58,701 bases of DNA from Pseudomonadota bacterium (lineage in GTDB: Bacteria > Pseudomonadota > Alphaproteobacteria > Caulobacterales > Caulobacteraceae), in assembly GCA_021816155.1 (NCBI GenBank), contig JAKAZA010000005.1, positions 1 to 58,701 on the forward strand. Direction: 5' to 3'. The position numbers and the translations under genes were made by a program. This document shows positions 1-9,114 of this stretch, piece after piece. The notes beneath the pieces are model-generated. The model was not told where the DNA came from and did not search any database. It saw only the letters and a program-made list of their open reading frames with translations. Every line of letters begins with the position of its first letter. The first letter of the stretch is position 1.

Positions 1-473
1 CGGCGACGCCGGAAAGGCGCCTCGCGGCGATCCGCGGCCTTGCCGCCGCCGGCTGCCCGGTGACGGTGATGTTCGCGCCGGTAATCCCGGGGCTCAACGA
101 CCATGAGCTGGAAGCGGTGCTGCAGCGCGCGGCCGAAGCCGGCGCGGCGTCGGCCGGCTACGTGGTTCTGCGCCTGCCCCTGGAGATCAAGGAGCTGTTC
201 CGCGAGTGGCTGGAGGCGGCGAGGCCCGAGCGCGCGGCGCGCGTGATGAGCCTCGTGCGGCAGATGCGCCACGGCCGCGACTACGACATGCGCTGGGGCG
301 AGCGCATGAAGGGCGACGGCCCGATCGCCGAGCTGATCGCCGCCCGCTTCGCCGCGGCCCGCCGCCGCTACGGCCTCGAGCGCGTGATCCCGCCGCTCGA
401 CCTCTCGCGCTTCAAGATCCCCTCGAAGGCCGGGGACCAGCTCGACCTGTTCGGCGGGGCTAGCGGCCCTTGA
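1..473 (+). CDS. Radical SAM protein, C-terminal part (5' end outside window)
   Basis: The reading frame is open from the first bases of the window to the TGA at 471-473, so the apparent GTG start at 60 is only an internal codon. The visible 157 or so residues carry the tail of a radical SAM fold (VTVMFAPVIPGLND, where the TIM-barrel strand ends) followed by a helical, Arg-rich C-terminus ending in DQLDLFG. This resembles the PA0069/spore-photoproduct-lyase-like family common in Proteobacteria, from family memory. The Cys motif CxxxCxxC would lie upstream and cannot be seen. The 3' end overlaps the convergent crotonase gene by 14 bases. Substrate unknown. Confidence 0.75.
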   Translation, partial: ATPERRLAAIRGLAAAGCPVTVMFAPVIPGLNDHELEAVLQRAAEAGAASAGYVVLRLPLEIKELFREWLEAARPERAARVMSLVRQMRHGRDYDMRWGERMKGDGPIAELIAARFAAARRRYGLERVIPPLDLSRFKIPSKAGDQLDLFGGASGP

Positions 474-1257
474 ACACCGCGGCGCGCTTCTGGAGGAAGG
501 CGGACACCCCCTCGATGAAGTCCTCGGTGCGGCCGGCGATGCGCTGGCCGCTGCGCTCGTGGTGGAGCTGGGCGGACCACTCGTTGTCGAGGCTGGCCCA
601 GATCGCCTGGCGGATCAGGCCGAGCGAGGCCGGCCCGCTCGCCAGCTCGCCCGCGATGCCCATGGCGGTCGGCATCAGTTCGGCGTCCGGGACGCAGCGG
701 TTGATCAGGCCCCATTCCAGCGCCTTGGCCGCCGGCAGGCGCTCGCCCAGCAGGGCCATTTCCATCGCCCGCGCCTTGCCGATGCTGCGCGGCAGCAGAT
801 AGGTCGAGCCGCCATCCGGGATGAGGCCGATGCGGCGGAAGGCCTGCAGGAAATAGGCGCTCTCGCCCGCCACGATGATGTCGCCCATCAGGGCGAGCGA
901 GCAGCCGACGCCGGCCGCCGCGCCGTTCACGGCGGTGACGATCGGCACGGAAAGCTCGCGCAGCGCGGTGACCAGGGGGTTGTAGACGGTCTCCAGCGCA
1001 TCGCCCGCGTCACGGCCGCCGCCGCCAGCGCCGCCGCCCACGCCGCCGCCCGAGAGGTTCGCGCCCGAACAGAAGCCGCGCCCCTCGCCGGTGAGGAGCA
1101 CGCAGCGGGCCGGCGAGTCGGCCGCCGTCGCCTTCTTCAGCGCGTCGCGCAGCTCGTTCGCCATATCGACCCCGGCGGCGTTCATCGTCGCAGGATCCGA
1201 CATCGTGATGACGGCGACCGGGCCCTCCTGGGCGACTTTCACCTTCGTGTAGGCCAT
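460..1257 (-). CDS. Enoyl-CoA hydratase/isomerase (crotonase) family, PaaG-like
   Basis: A 265-residue cytoplasmic crotonase-fold protein, normal family length. The oxyanion-hole glycines are in GRGFCSGANL (about residues 59-68) and NGAAAGVGCSLA (about 110-121). The acid/base segment reads IPDGGSTYLLPR, with Asp where classical hydratases have Glu. This is the pattern of PaaG-type enoyl-CoA isomerases (IPDSGGTW in E. coli PaaG, from memory), so isomerase or ring 1,2-epoxyphenylacetyl-CoA isomerase chemistry is possible. A glycine-only loop (about residues 69-82, GGGVGGGAGGGG) lies directly after the first oxyanion motif and is unusually long. It stands alone; the next gene upstream on the same strand ends 1330, 72 bases away. 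Confidence 0.88.
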   Translation of the reverse strand: MAYTKVKVAQEGPVAVITMSDPATMNAAGVDMANELRDALKKATAADSPARCVLLTGEGRGFCSGANLSGGGVGGGAGGGGRDAGDALETVYNPLVTALRELSVPIVTAVNGAAAGVGCSLALMGDIIVAGESAYFLQAFRRIGLIPDGGSTYLLPRSIGKARAMEMALLGERLPAAKALEWGLINRCVPDAELMPTAMGIAGELASGPASLGLIRQAIWASLDNEWSAQLHHERSGQRIAGRTEDFIEGVSAFLQKRAAVFKGR

Positions 1258-1329
1258 CGCTTAGCTCCTCGAGTTTTGCGCCATCGCAGGCGCCTGACGC
1301 TAAGTCGGTCAAGCGGCCCACGCCGACTG

Positions 1330-4300
1330 TCACGGCTGCGGCGGCACGATCCCACCGGGCGGATAGGCCGGCAGGTCCGGCGGCGCCGGCGGCAGGCCGG
1401 CCGGCTTGCCGGCGATGGCCTTCAGCATCAGCCGCACGGCCGTCTCCAGCTGCGCGTCATGGCCGGCGAGCAGATCGGCCGGCAGATCCTCCACCTCCAC
1501 GTCCGGAACGACGCCGTGGTTCTCGAGCACCCAATGGCTCGCGAGGTTGTACATCGCGTCCTCGGGAATGGTGATATAGCCGCCGTCCATCAGCTGCCAC
1601 TCGCCGCGGATGCCACGCACGCCGCCCCAGGTGCGTGTGCCCACCACGAGCCCAAGTCCGTACTGCCGGAAGAGGTACGGGAAAATGTCGCCGTCCGACG
1701 CCGACCAATGGTTGACGAGCACGACCTTCGGCCCGTTGAGCACCTCCTCAGGCTCGGTGGAGAGCCCATGCTCGCGGTTCGTGTCCATCGCCGCCAGCAC
1801 CCGGCGCAGGCGTTCAAGCGCGAACGGAGCGATGAACCCGCCGCCATTCCAGCGGTCGTCGATGATCATCGCCTGTTTGCCGAGCTGTGCGTAGAACTGG
1901 CGCACGAACTGGTGCAGTCCCAGCTCGCCCATGTCCGACATGTAGACGTAGCCGACGCGACCGCCGGAGAGCTGGTCGACGACATGACGGTTGTGCGCGA
2001 TCCACGCCGCCTCGCGCAGCGACAGTTCCGAGGCGACCGGCTTGACCAGCACGTGGCGGACCTTGCCGGAAGGGGTGTCGGCGATACTGAGATCGACCGG
2101 CGTGTCGGGGTCGGTCAGCTGCAGCAGGGCGTTCGGATCGGTCGGCGCCTTCAGATCGACGCCGTTGATCGCCAGCACATAGTCGCCGGCCTTCACCGCC
2201 AGGTCCGGCTGCGCCAGCGGGCTGCGGTAGTCGTCGCGGGTGTTGTCGCCCGGGTAGATCTTGGCGATCCTGTAGCGGCCCGAGGCGGCGTCCAGCGCCC
2301 AGTCGACGCCCAGCAGCGCCGGGCTGACGGGCGGCCCGGTCTCGCCGTCGTCGCCGCCACCCACATAGGTGTGGGAATTGCTGATCTCGCCGATCATCTG
2401 GCCGATCAGGTAGTTGAGATCCTCGCGCGAGCCGACGAGCGGGAGCAGCCTGGCGTAGGCGCCCCGCACCGCGGTCCAGTTCACGCCGTTCATCTCCGGG
2501 ATCACGAAGAGGTCGCGCTCCAGCCGCCAGGCGTTGTCGAACATTTCCGCCCACTCCTTGGGCGGATCGACCAGCATCCGCATGTGCGAGAGATCGAGAT
2601 CCTTGCGGGTGTCGTCGTCCTTGGCCGCGTCGGCCTTGGTGTCGAGCACCGTGTACTGCTCGCCGCTCTTGACCAGGACCCGCCGGCCGTCGCCCGAGAG
2701 CGAGTAGCTGTCGACGTCGGTCGTGAGGAGCGCGTCCTTGCGCTTTCCCACGTCGTAGAAATGCAGCTCCGAGGCCTCGCCAGGCAGCGAGCCGCTGATC
2801 GTCGCGATCGGCTCGGTCAGATAGAAGATGCGGTCGTCCCGGGCGTCGATCTGAACGATGTTGGCCGCATCGATCGGCAGCGCCACGGCCCGGGCCATCA
2901 GCCCGTCGAGATCGATGCGGATCGGAGAGCTGGCGCCCGGCCTCTGCGGCGGCGCCCGGCGGCGATCCGATCTGGACGGCCCGGCGCGCGGCTTGCCCGA
3001 ACTAGGCGTGACCGCAGCCGCCGCCGCGCCGGAGCCCGACGCGTCGCCGCCGCCGCTGTCGGCGGCGGCATCGGGACCGCTGTCGCCCTCGTCGGACCGT
3101 GGCGCCACCGGCGACGGCGTGTCCTTGGCGAGCGGGATGCCGTAGATGCCTGTCGACTTCAGGATGGCGAAGTCGAACTCGATGTCCGAGCCAACCGCGT
3201 TCTCGTGCCGGCTGGAGGTGAAGAAGAGGTACTTTCCGTCCGGCGACCAGACCGGATTGGCGTCGATGTTTTCGCCGTTGCCGAGACGGGTCAGCTTCCG
3301 GCTGGCGATCTCGTAGAGATAGAGGTCGCGACGGCGCCCGAGCGCGGTCATACTGAACGCGAGCCAGCGGCCGTCCGGCGAGAACGACTGGTCGTGGATC
3401 TCGTTCTGCGCGTCCTGCGCCACCAGGGTCGGGGCGCCGCCGTCGACGCCGATCAGCCACAGCTTGTGCGCCCCGTCGCTGAACGACAGCATCTTGCCAT
3501 CCGGCGAGAAGATCGGGCCGTAGAGGTAGCCGGTCGGGAACGAGGTCAGGACCCTCTCCAGCCCGCCCTCGGCCGGACGCACGGCGATCTCCTGCGAGCC
3601 GGTGACGTCGGTGGTGTAGGCGATGGTCTTGCCGTCGGGCGACCATGCCGGGTGGTCCTCGTCCGCACTTTGCGTATTGGTCAGATCACGCGTGGCGCCG
3701 TACTCGGTGGGCACGCTGAAGATGTCGCCGCGGGCGGAGAACAGCGTGCGCTTGCCGTTGGGCGCCAGCGCGTAATCCACCTGCTGCGCAGGATCGGCGT
3801 TGCGGATCTGCCCCGACACGTCCACGACCCGTCGCCGGGCGCGCGGATCGTCGTCCGGCACGCTGACCGGAACCTCGTGAAGCTGCTCGGACGGCAGATC
3901 GAGCATCCAGAGCTTGCCGCCCTGCTGGAAGGCGATGCCGCCATCGCCCAGCGCCGGGAAGTCGATGTCGTAGTCGGTGAAGTGGGTGACTTCGCGCGTC
4001 TTGCCGGTGTCGAGGTCATAGACCCAGATGTTCGCCCGCCGGTTCGCGTCCTGATCGGACAGGTAGTAGATCTTGCGCCCCGCCCACATCGGCGAGGTGT
4101 TGGTTCCCGACCAGTGGGTGAGCTGGGTCAGGGCGTGGCTGTCGAAGTCGTACGTGTAGATCTGCTGGGCGAGCCCGCCGTTGTAGCGCTTCCAGGTGCG
4201 GAAGTTCCGGAAGATGCGATTGTACGCGATCGTGTGGCCGTCGGGGCCATAGGTGGCGAGGCCGACGGCGTTGTCGATCGGCATCGGCCTAGGCGGCCCG

Positions 4301-4782
4301 CCCGCCACAGGGACCTCGAACATGCTGCGTATCCAGCTGTTCCACTGGTTCTGCTCGGTCAGGTAGACGACGTACCGGCTGTCAGGCGTCCAGGTGACGA
4401 CCATGTTGTCCGGCCCCTGGCGCCCGCCGGAACCGGGCTGGACCGCCGGGTGGTACGTGAGCCGGCGCGCCTGGCCGCCGGCGGCCGGAATCACCCATAT
4501 GTCGGTGCCGGCGTTGCTGGCCTCGGTGTAGGCGATCCACTTCCCGTCCGGGGAGACGCGCGGCAGCATGTCCTGGCCGGGAGCGCTGGTGAGGCGCTCG
4601 GCCGTCCCGCCGGCCTTGGCGACTGACCATACGTTGCCGTCGGCGACGAACACGATCCGGTCGCCGTACGGCTGCGGAAAACGCGGGATGGCGGCGCGCG
4701 CGGCCGGCGCGGCGACGATCGCGGCGGCCGCGAGGACGGCGCCGCTGACGGTGCGCGAAAAGGACATCGGCGCCTTGGCCAT
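1330..4782 (-). CDS. Tricorn-like S41 family protease, secreted
   Basis: I chose the ATG at 4782 (1150 residues) because it begins a clean signal peptide (MAKAPMSFSRTVSGAVLAAA..AARA); a TTG 33 bases upstream is also in frame but unlikely. The order is: signal peptide; two beta-propellers made of WD40/PD40-like repeats (many SPDGKWIAYT, SPDGKYLFFTS blades, about 30-660) interrupted by an Asp/Ser/Gly/Ala-rich linker near residues 560-630; a helical C1 domain; a PDZ domain; and the S41 core. Catalytic residues expected for tricorn are visible: His804 in SNSHTYVGGG and Ser1029-Asp1030 in WSASDGD. Family members degrade peptides, here probably in the periplasm. Monocistronic by spacing. Confidence 0.9.
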   Translation of the reverse strand: MAKAPMSFSRTVSGAVLAAAAIVAAPAARAAIPRFPQPYGDRIVFVADGNVWSVAKAGGTAERLTSAPGQDMLPRVSPDGKWIAYTEASNAGTDIWVIPAAGGQARRLTYHPAVQPGSGGRQGPDNMVVTWTPDSRYVVYLTEQNQWNSWIRSMFEVPVAGGPPRPMPIDNAVGLATYGPDGHTIAYNRIFRNFRTWKRYNGGLAQQIYTYDFDSHALTQLTHWSGTNTSPMWAGRKIYYLSDQDANRRANIWVYDLDTGKTREVTHFTDYDIDFPALGDGGIAFQQGGKLWMLDLPSEQLHEVPVSVPDDDPRARRRVVDVSGQIRNADPAQQVDYALAPNGKRTLFSARGDIFSVPTEYGATRDLTNTQSADEDHPAWSPDGKTIAYTTDVTGSQEIAVRPAEGGLERVLTSFPTGYLYGPIFSPDGKMLSFSDGAHKLWLIGVDGGAPTLVAQDAQNEIHDQSFSPDGRWLAFSMTALGRRRDLYLYEIASRKLTRLGNGENIDANPVWSPDGKYLFFTSSRHENAVGSDIEFDFAILKSTGIYGIPLAKDTPSPVAPRSDEGDSGPDAAADSGGGDASGSGAAAAAVTPSSGKPRAGPSRSDRRRAPPQRPGASSPIRIDLDGLMARAVALPIDAANIVQIDARDDRIFYLTEPIATISGSLPGEASELHFYDVGKRKDALLTTDVDSYSLSGDGRRVLVKSGEQYTVLDTKADAAKDDDTRKDLDLSHMRMLVDPPKEWAEMFDNAWRLERDLFVIPEMNGVNWTAVRGAYARLLPLVGSREDLNYLIGQMIGEISNSHTYVGGGDDGETGPPVSPALLGVDWALDAASGRYRIAKIYPGDNTRDDYRSPLAQPDLAVKAGDYVLAINGVDLKAPTDPNALLQLTDPDTPVDLSIADTPSGKVRHVLVKPVASELSLREAAWIAHNRHVVDQLSGGRVGYVYMSDMGELGLHQFVRQFYAQLGKQAMIIDDRWNGGGFIAPFALERLRRVLAAMDTNREHGLSTEPEEVLNGPKVVLVNHWSASDGDIFPYLFRQYGLGLVVGTRTWGGVRGIRGEWQLMDGGYITIPEDAMYNLASHWVLENHGVVPDVEVEDLPADLLAGHDAQLETAVRLMLKAIAGKPAGLPPAPPDLPAYPPGGIVPPQP

Positions 4783-4901
4783 GCTGCGGTCCCGGACAGG
4801 GCATGGATTGCCCAACGGGCGGCCATACAGCGGCAGGATCGTCCTTGTCCCCGAAATCTCCGAGGTGAAAGACTTTTAATGCGCCTGCGGGTCGCGCCCG
4901 C

Positions 4902-5663
4902 TCAGCCGCCGCCGTTGATGTTGATCTTCTGTCCGTTGGCGTACGGATTGGCCGAGGAGACCAGCCAGGTGACCGCCGCCGCCACGTCCTGCGGCTCGGA
5001 GACGCGACCGAACGGTGAGCGGGCGTCGAGCTCGTGGATGTCCTGCACGCCGGCGGTCGCGCGGATCAGCCTGCTGCCCATCTCGGTGACGGTCAGGCTG
5101 GGCGCCACAATGTTGGCGCGGATGCCGTGCTGCCGCTCCTCCTTGGCGAGGGTCAGCGCCAGCGCCTCCATGGCGGCCTTGCCCATGTTGTAGGGCGCGC
5201 CCCGCGCGCCCATGCCGAGCGTCGCCACCGACGAGATCATCACGATGTCGCCGCGGCCCTCCTTGCGCATGTGCGGGATCACGAGCTTGCAGAGGTAGTG
5301 CGGGCCGAAGGCGTGGACGCGCACCACGCGCTCCATTTCCGCCGGGTCGGTGTCGGCCACGGACTGGCCACGGCTCGCGATGCCGGCGTTGTTGACCAGG
5401 ATCGAGATGTGGCCGAAGTCGCGAAGCACGTCCGCGACCATTTTCTCGTCCTCGTCCCAGTTCTCCACGGCGGCCTGGTAGGCCCTGGCCTTGCGGCCCA
5501 GCGCCTCGATCTCCTTCACCACCTCGAGGGCGGAATCCTCGTCTCGCCGATAGTTGACCGCGACGTCGGCGCCCGCCTCGGCCAGGGCGAGAGCGATCGC
5601 CTTGCCAATGCCGCGGCCGCCGCCCGTGACAAGGGCCACGCGGCCCGAAAGATCGATCTTCAT
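4902..5663 (-). CDS. Short-chain dehydrogenase/reductase (SDR), classical
   Basis: A 253-residue Rossmann-fold NAD(P)-dependent oxidoreductase. The cofactor loop TGGGRGIG is at residues 13-20, NNAG at 91-94, and the catalytic Ser145, Tyr158 (YNMGK) and Lys162 are all present. The C-terminal part has the usual substrate-loop and ends INGGG. It is the last of three consecutive SDR genes on this strand (gaps of 75 and 8 bases), which look like one transcription unit, probably for oxidation or reduction of a shared class of hydroxy/keto substrates. The substrate cannot be read from sequence; FabG-like ketoacyl reductase, sugar or steroid dehydrogenase are all possible. Confidence 0.88.
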   Translation of the reverse strand: MKIDLSGRVALVTGGGRGIGKAIALALAEAGADVAVNYRRDEDSALEVVKEIEALGRKARAYQAAVENWDEDEKMVADVLRDFGHISILVNNAGIASRGQSVADTDPAEMERVVRVHAFGPHYLCKLVIPHMRKEGRGDIVMISSVATLGMGARGAPYNMGKAAMEALALTLAKEERQHGIRANIVAPSLTVTEMGSRLIRATAGVQDIHELDARSPFGRVSEPQDVAAAVTWLVSSANPYANGQKININGGG

Positions 5664-5738
5664 GAGGCTGCTCCCAGCTTGTCCGGCGCATCCAGACGCG
5701 GTTTCGCCGGGGAAGCCAATTCGAAAAGGCCGGCGGCC

Positions 5739-6518
5739 TCAGAACACCGTGTAGCCGCCGTCGATGACGAAAGTGTCGCCCGAGTGGTAACGCGACGCGT
5801 CGGAGGCAAGGTAGACCGCCACACCGGCGAAGTCCTCCGGCTCGCCCCAGCGGCCCGCCGGTACGCGGGAGATCACCTTGTCGGTAAACACCGGCGAGTT
5901 CTGGGCGCCCATGGTCATGTCGGAGCGGATCCAGCCGGGCACGATGGCGTTGGCGCGGATGCCCCGGCGGCCGAATTCCACCGCCAGCCCCTTCATCATT
6001 GCGATCACCGCGCCCTTGGTCGAAGCGTACGCTTCGTTGCGCGGCGCGCCGTGAATCGCCGAGACCGACGAGGTGACCGCGAGCGAGCCGCCCGGATCGC
6101 CGGCCTTGGCCCGCTCGACCATGTGCTTGCACGCCTCGCGGAAGGTCCAGGCCACGCCCTCGAGGTTGACCGCCATCACGCGCCGCCAGATGTCGGCGGT
6201 CACCTCGGTGAAAGGCGCGCCCTGGCCGATTCCCGCGTTGGCGGCCACGAAGTCGAGCCGGCCCATCGCGGCGATCGCCTCGGCCATGGCGGCGACCACG
6301 GCCGGCTCATCGGCCACGTCCACCTTCTGCGCAAGCACCTTGGCGCCATGGCCCAGAAGCTTCGTCTCCGCGGCGCGGTTCTTGGCCTCGTTCGTGCCCC
6401 AGATCACCACTGCGGCGCCGGCCTGCGCGAGGCCCTCGGCCATTCCGAGCCCAATGCCGCTGTTGCCGCCGGTGACGAGCGCGACCTTGCCGGTCAGGTC
6501 GAAGGGCTTGAAAGTCAT
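5739..6518 (-). CDS. SDR family oxidoreductase, classical
   Basis: A 259-residue SDR with TGGNSGIG at about 16-23, ANAG at 93-96 and catalytic Ser151, Tyr164 and Lys168 (YASTK). The ending HSGDTFVIDGGYTVF is typical of gluconate 5-dehydrogenase/2-deoxy-gluconate-like SDRs. It is the middle gene of the three-SDR run; the upstream gene ends 8 bases before this start, so co-translation is likely. The substrate is unassigned. Confidence 0.88.
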   Translation of the reverse strand: MTFKPFDLTGKVALVTGGNSGIGLGMAEGLAQAGAAVVIWGTNEAKNRAAETKLLGHGAKVLAQKVDVADEPAVVAAMAEAIAAMGRLDFVAANAGIGQGAPFTEVTADIWRRVMAVNLEGVAWTFREACKHMVERAKAGDPGGSLAVTSSVSAIHGAPRNEAYASTKGAVIAMMKGLAVEFGRRGIRANAIVPGWIRSDMTMGAQNSPVFTDKVISRVPAGRWGEPEDFAGVAVYLASDASRYHSGDTFVIDGGYTVF

Positions 6519-6526
6519 GGATATCC

Positions 6527-7216
6527 CTACCTCTTGCGCCCGACCGTGACGGGGACCGCCGCGCCGGTGATGGCGTGCGCCTCATCGGACAGCAGGAAGA
6601 CGATCACACGGGCGATGTCGTCCGGCTGCACCCAGGCCGAGGAGTCGGCCTTCGGCATGTCAGCGCGGTTTGTTGGAGTGTCGATGATGCTGGGCAGAAC
6701 CGCGTTGACGCGGATCGAGTCGGCGGCCAGTTCCTCGGCCAGCGCCTCGGTCAGGCGCAGAACGGCGGCCTTCGCTGCGGTGTAGGGCCCCATTCCGGCC
6801 GCGGCTCTGCTGGCGGCGTTTGCGCCCATGTTGACGATCGCCGCGCCTCGCGCCTTGGCCAGGAAAGGCTGCGCGGCGCGCGAGGCGCCGAGGGCTGTCA
6901 GCAGGTTCATGCGGAACATGGCCTCCCACGTCGTCGCAGGGCTGTCGGCGACGAGGCTCCAGGTGAAGCCGCCCGCGATGTTGGCCAGGCCATGGATCTC
7001 GCCACATGCTTCGGCGACCTTGCCGAGCGCTTCGGCCGCGGACGCTTCGTCCGCGAGGTCGACACCGTCGAACAGCAGCTCGGCCGGCGCCGTGGCGCGC
7101 GCGTAGTCGATCCGTGCCACGTTCGCGCCGGCCGCCTCCGCGGCGCTTGCGACGGCGCGCCCCAGCACACCCAGCGCGCCGGTCACCACGATGGTCTTGC
7201 CGCTCAACGAGGCCAT
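6527..7216 (-). CDS. SDR-fold protein lacking the catalytic Ser
   Basis: I chose the ATG at 7216 (229 residues, MASLSGKTIVVTG), because an in-frame start 54 bases upstream adds a non-conserved leader. The Rossmann loop is TGALGVLG (12-19), the NNAG equivalent is NIAGG (79-83), and Tyr145 and Lys149 (YTAAK) are in place. At the usual Ser position, 13 before the Tyr, the sequence is NMGANAA, so Ala replaces Ser. Dihydropteridine reductase-like SDRs share this substitution, so it may still be active with a different proton relay. It is first in the run with the two classical SDR genes downstream. Confidence 0.82.
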   Translation of the reverse strand: MASLSGKTIVVTGALGVLGRAVASAAEAAGANVARIDYARATAPAELLFDGVDLADEASAAEALGKVAEACGEIHGLANIAGGFTWSLVADSPATTWEAMFRMNLLTALGASRAAQPFLAKARGAAIVNMGANAASRAAAGMGPYTAAKAAVLRLTEALAEELAADSIRVNAVLPSIIDTPTNRADMPKADSSAWVQPDDIARVIVFLLSDEAHAITGAAVPVTVGRKR

Positions 7217-7366
7217 GCCGAGCCTCTTAGCGGCGCGTTCGCCGAAGGCCAAGGCGGCTTGAAGATGCACGTTCGCATGGCCGTGCGAACGAGATCCATG
7301 GCCCCTGGATATGCGAGTCGCCGCCGGGCGGCCCGCCCCGCGGCGGCGCGGCCGCCTGGCGCGCCC

Positions 7367-7903
7367 TCACACCCGCGTCAGCACCGCCGTCGACACGACC
7401 CGCGCGCCGGCCGTTTCGAACGCGGCGTTCTGCCGGGCGATGATCTCGTCAGCCGAGGCGCCGCCTGACGGCCAGGTGCCATGGGCGTCGCCCACGACGG
7501 TGACCTCGAGGCCGCGCGCAAGCGCGCCCATCGTGCTGTCGGCCACGCACATCTCGGACTGGGCCCCCAGCAGCACGACCTCGCCGTCGCCGGCAGCCTC
7601 GACCCAGGCGCAGAGCTCGGCATTGGAGAACGCGTCACCGACGGACTTCCCGAACGTGGGCTCGCCTTCGACCTGGCCGAGCGCGGCCCAGACGGCCCAG
7701 CCTGGTCGCCCCGGCGCCAGCGAGTCGCCGGGCTGACCGTCATGGCGCACGAACGCCACCGGCCGGCCGGCGCGCCTCGCCCACGCGATCACCGCACGCG
7801 CATTGGCCACCAGCTGATCGGCGTTCGCGATCGGCGGCTCGGCGACGCCGTCGAACATGCCGGTCTGCAGGTCGATCACGATAAGGGGGGCGCGCTCGCT
7901 CAT
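7367..7903 (-). CDS. Isochorismatase-like cysteine hydrolase
   Basis: A 178-residue alpha/beta hydrolase of the isochorismatase superfamily, which cleaves amide or vinyl-ether bonds. The catalytic triad is visible as Asp11 (VIDLQ), Lys86 (FGKS) and Cys119 (SEMCV), with the preceding cis-peptide region GAQSEM. The length is typical for the nicotinamidase/cysteine hydrolase subgroup. It starts 38 bases after the nitronate monooxygenase stop on the same strand, so the two may share a transcript. The substrate is not predictable. Confidence 0.87.
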   Translation of the reverse strand: MSERAPLIVIDLQTGMFDGVAEPPIANADQLVANARAVIAWARRAGRPVAFVRHDGQPGDSLAPGRPGWAVWAALGQVEGEPTFGKSVGDAFSNAELCAWVEAAGDGEVVLLGAQSEMCVADSTMGALARGLEVTVVGDAHGTWPSGGASADEIIARQNAAFETAGARVVSTAVLTRV

Positions 7904-7941
7904 GCGCGCACCCTACGCCGCACTTGGAACAAAACAAGCAC

Positions 7942-9012
7942 TCACGCGCCCAGAAGCTCCTTGGCGTCGGCCCAGAGGCGGGCCGCCAGTTCGGCGGCGG
8001 GCTCGGCCCGGGCGAGCCGAGCGGATTGGCCGGCCCAGGGCTGCATCCGATCGATGTCGCCCGCGGCGGCGGCTTGTGCGACCATGCCTCGCGTGAGGCC
8101 GCGCTGCACCGGATAGGGCGCCGGCGCCGGCGCGTCCGCGGCCGTCGCGGCGCGAGCGTAGGCCGTCGCGAGACTGCGGCCCGGACGGCCGGAGAAGGCG
8201 CGCGTGACGAGCGTGTCCTCCGGCCAGGCGTTCGCCAGCGCATCGGCCCACGCCGGGTGCAGCCGTGCTTCCGGCGTGCGCAGAAACCCGGTGCCGATCT
8301 GGACCGCGCTTGCGCCCAGGGTCAGCGCGGCGGCGATCCCGCGCGCATCGGCGATCCCGCCCGTCGCAACCACCGGCGCGGCGACTGCGTCGACGACCGC
8401 GGGCACCAGCGCGAAGAGGCCGACGAGTTCGGATTGCGCCCGCTCCGGATCGAACGCGCCGCGGTGACCGCCGGCTTCTGCGCCCTGCGCCACGATGACG
8501 TCGGCGCCGGCGGCTTCGGCCGCGCGCGCCTCGGCGACGGTCGTGGCGACGGCCCACCATGATCCACCCTGCCGCTTCAGGCGCGCGACGAACTCCGGCG
8601 GATAGAGACCCATGATCGAGGAGACGACGGGCGTCCCGGCTTCCAGCACCGCCTCGCACTGGCGCGCGAAGTCCTGCAGCTCCAGGTCGCCCGCGGTCTG
8701 AGCGACTTCGGGCCCCCAGCCGCCGAGAAAAGCGCGCACCTTCGCCTCATGGCCGTGGTCGCGGACGGGCGGAGGGCCCGGAATCCAGAGGTTGATCTGG
8801 AAGGCTCCGTTGCTGGAGGCCCGCACGTCGGCCACCCACTGGCGGATCGCGTCCGCCGACAGGGTCAGCGCGCCGCAGCCGCCGAGCCCGCCGGCGTTCG
8901 CCACGGCCGCCGCCAGCGACGGGGGACAGGCGCCGGCCATCGGCGCGAGCGCGATCGGGATCGCGAGGCCGAAGCGGCGACAGAAGGCCTCGGCGCGTTC
9001 AAGGGGGGTCAT
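7942..9012 (-). CDS. Nitronate monooxygenase family (FMN-dependent)
   Basis: A 356-residue TIM-barrel flavoprotein. Family signatures include the N-terminal PIALAPMAGA strand, the GADVIVAQGAEAGGHRG phosphate/active-site loop (about residues 162-178) and the FMN phosphate segment ATGGIADARG. The loop ending in GGHRG contains the conserved His of class I/II nitronate monooxygenases and of the related 2-nitropropane dioxygenases. It is predicted to be cytoplasmic and to detoxify alkyl nitronates such as propionate 3-nitronate. It is divergent from the GST gene at 9115 and upstream of the isochorismatase-like gene. Confidence 0.85.
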   Translation of the reverse strand: MTPLERAEAFCRRFGLAIPIALAPMAGACPPSLAAAVANAGGLGGCGALTLSADAIRQWVADVRASSNGAFQINLWIPGPPPVRDHGHEAKVRAFLGGWGPEVAQTAGDLELQDFARQCEAVLEAGTPVVSSIMGLYPPEFVARLKRQGGSWWAVATTVAEARAAEAAGADVIVAQGAEAGGHRGAFDPERAQSELVGLFALVPAVVDAVAAPVVATGGIADARGIAAALTLGASAVQIGTGFLRTPEARLHPAWADALANAWPEDTLVTRAFSGRPGRSLATAYARAATAADAPAPAPYPVQRGLTRGMVAQAAAAGDIDRMQPWAGQSARLARAEPAAELAARLWADAKELLGA

Positions 9013-9114
9013 CGAAGGGTCCTCCGGCTAGTGGCGGCGCCCTACACCCCGCCTGGGATGGCCGAAACCCCGCTCTCTCCGCTAAGGACCGCGCGACAAT
9101 CGCCGAGGAACCCG

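Noticed and set aside
559-4626. A 1355-codon plus-strand open frame opposite the S41 protease
   Set aside because: It has an Arg/Ala/Gly-rich translation with no domain, and lies entirely opposite genes with clear family matches. It arises from the high GC content.
4783-4815. Upstream TTG start for the S41 protease
   Set aside because: It would place a charged leader before an otherwise perfect signal peptide starting at 4782.
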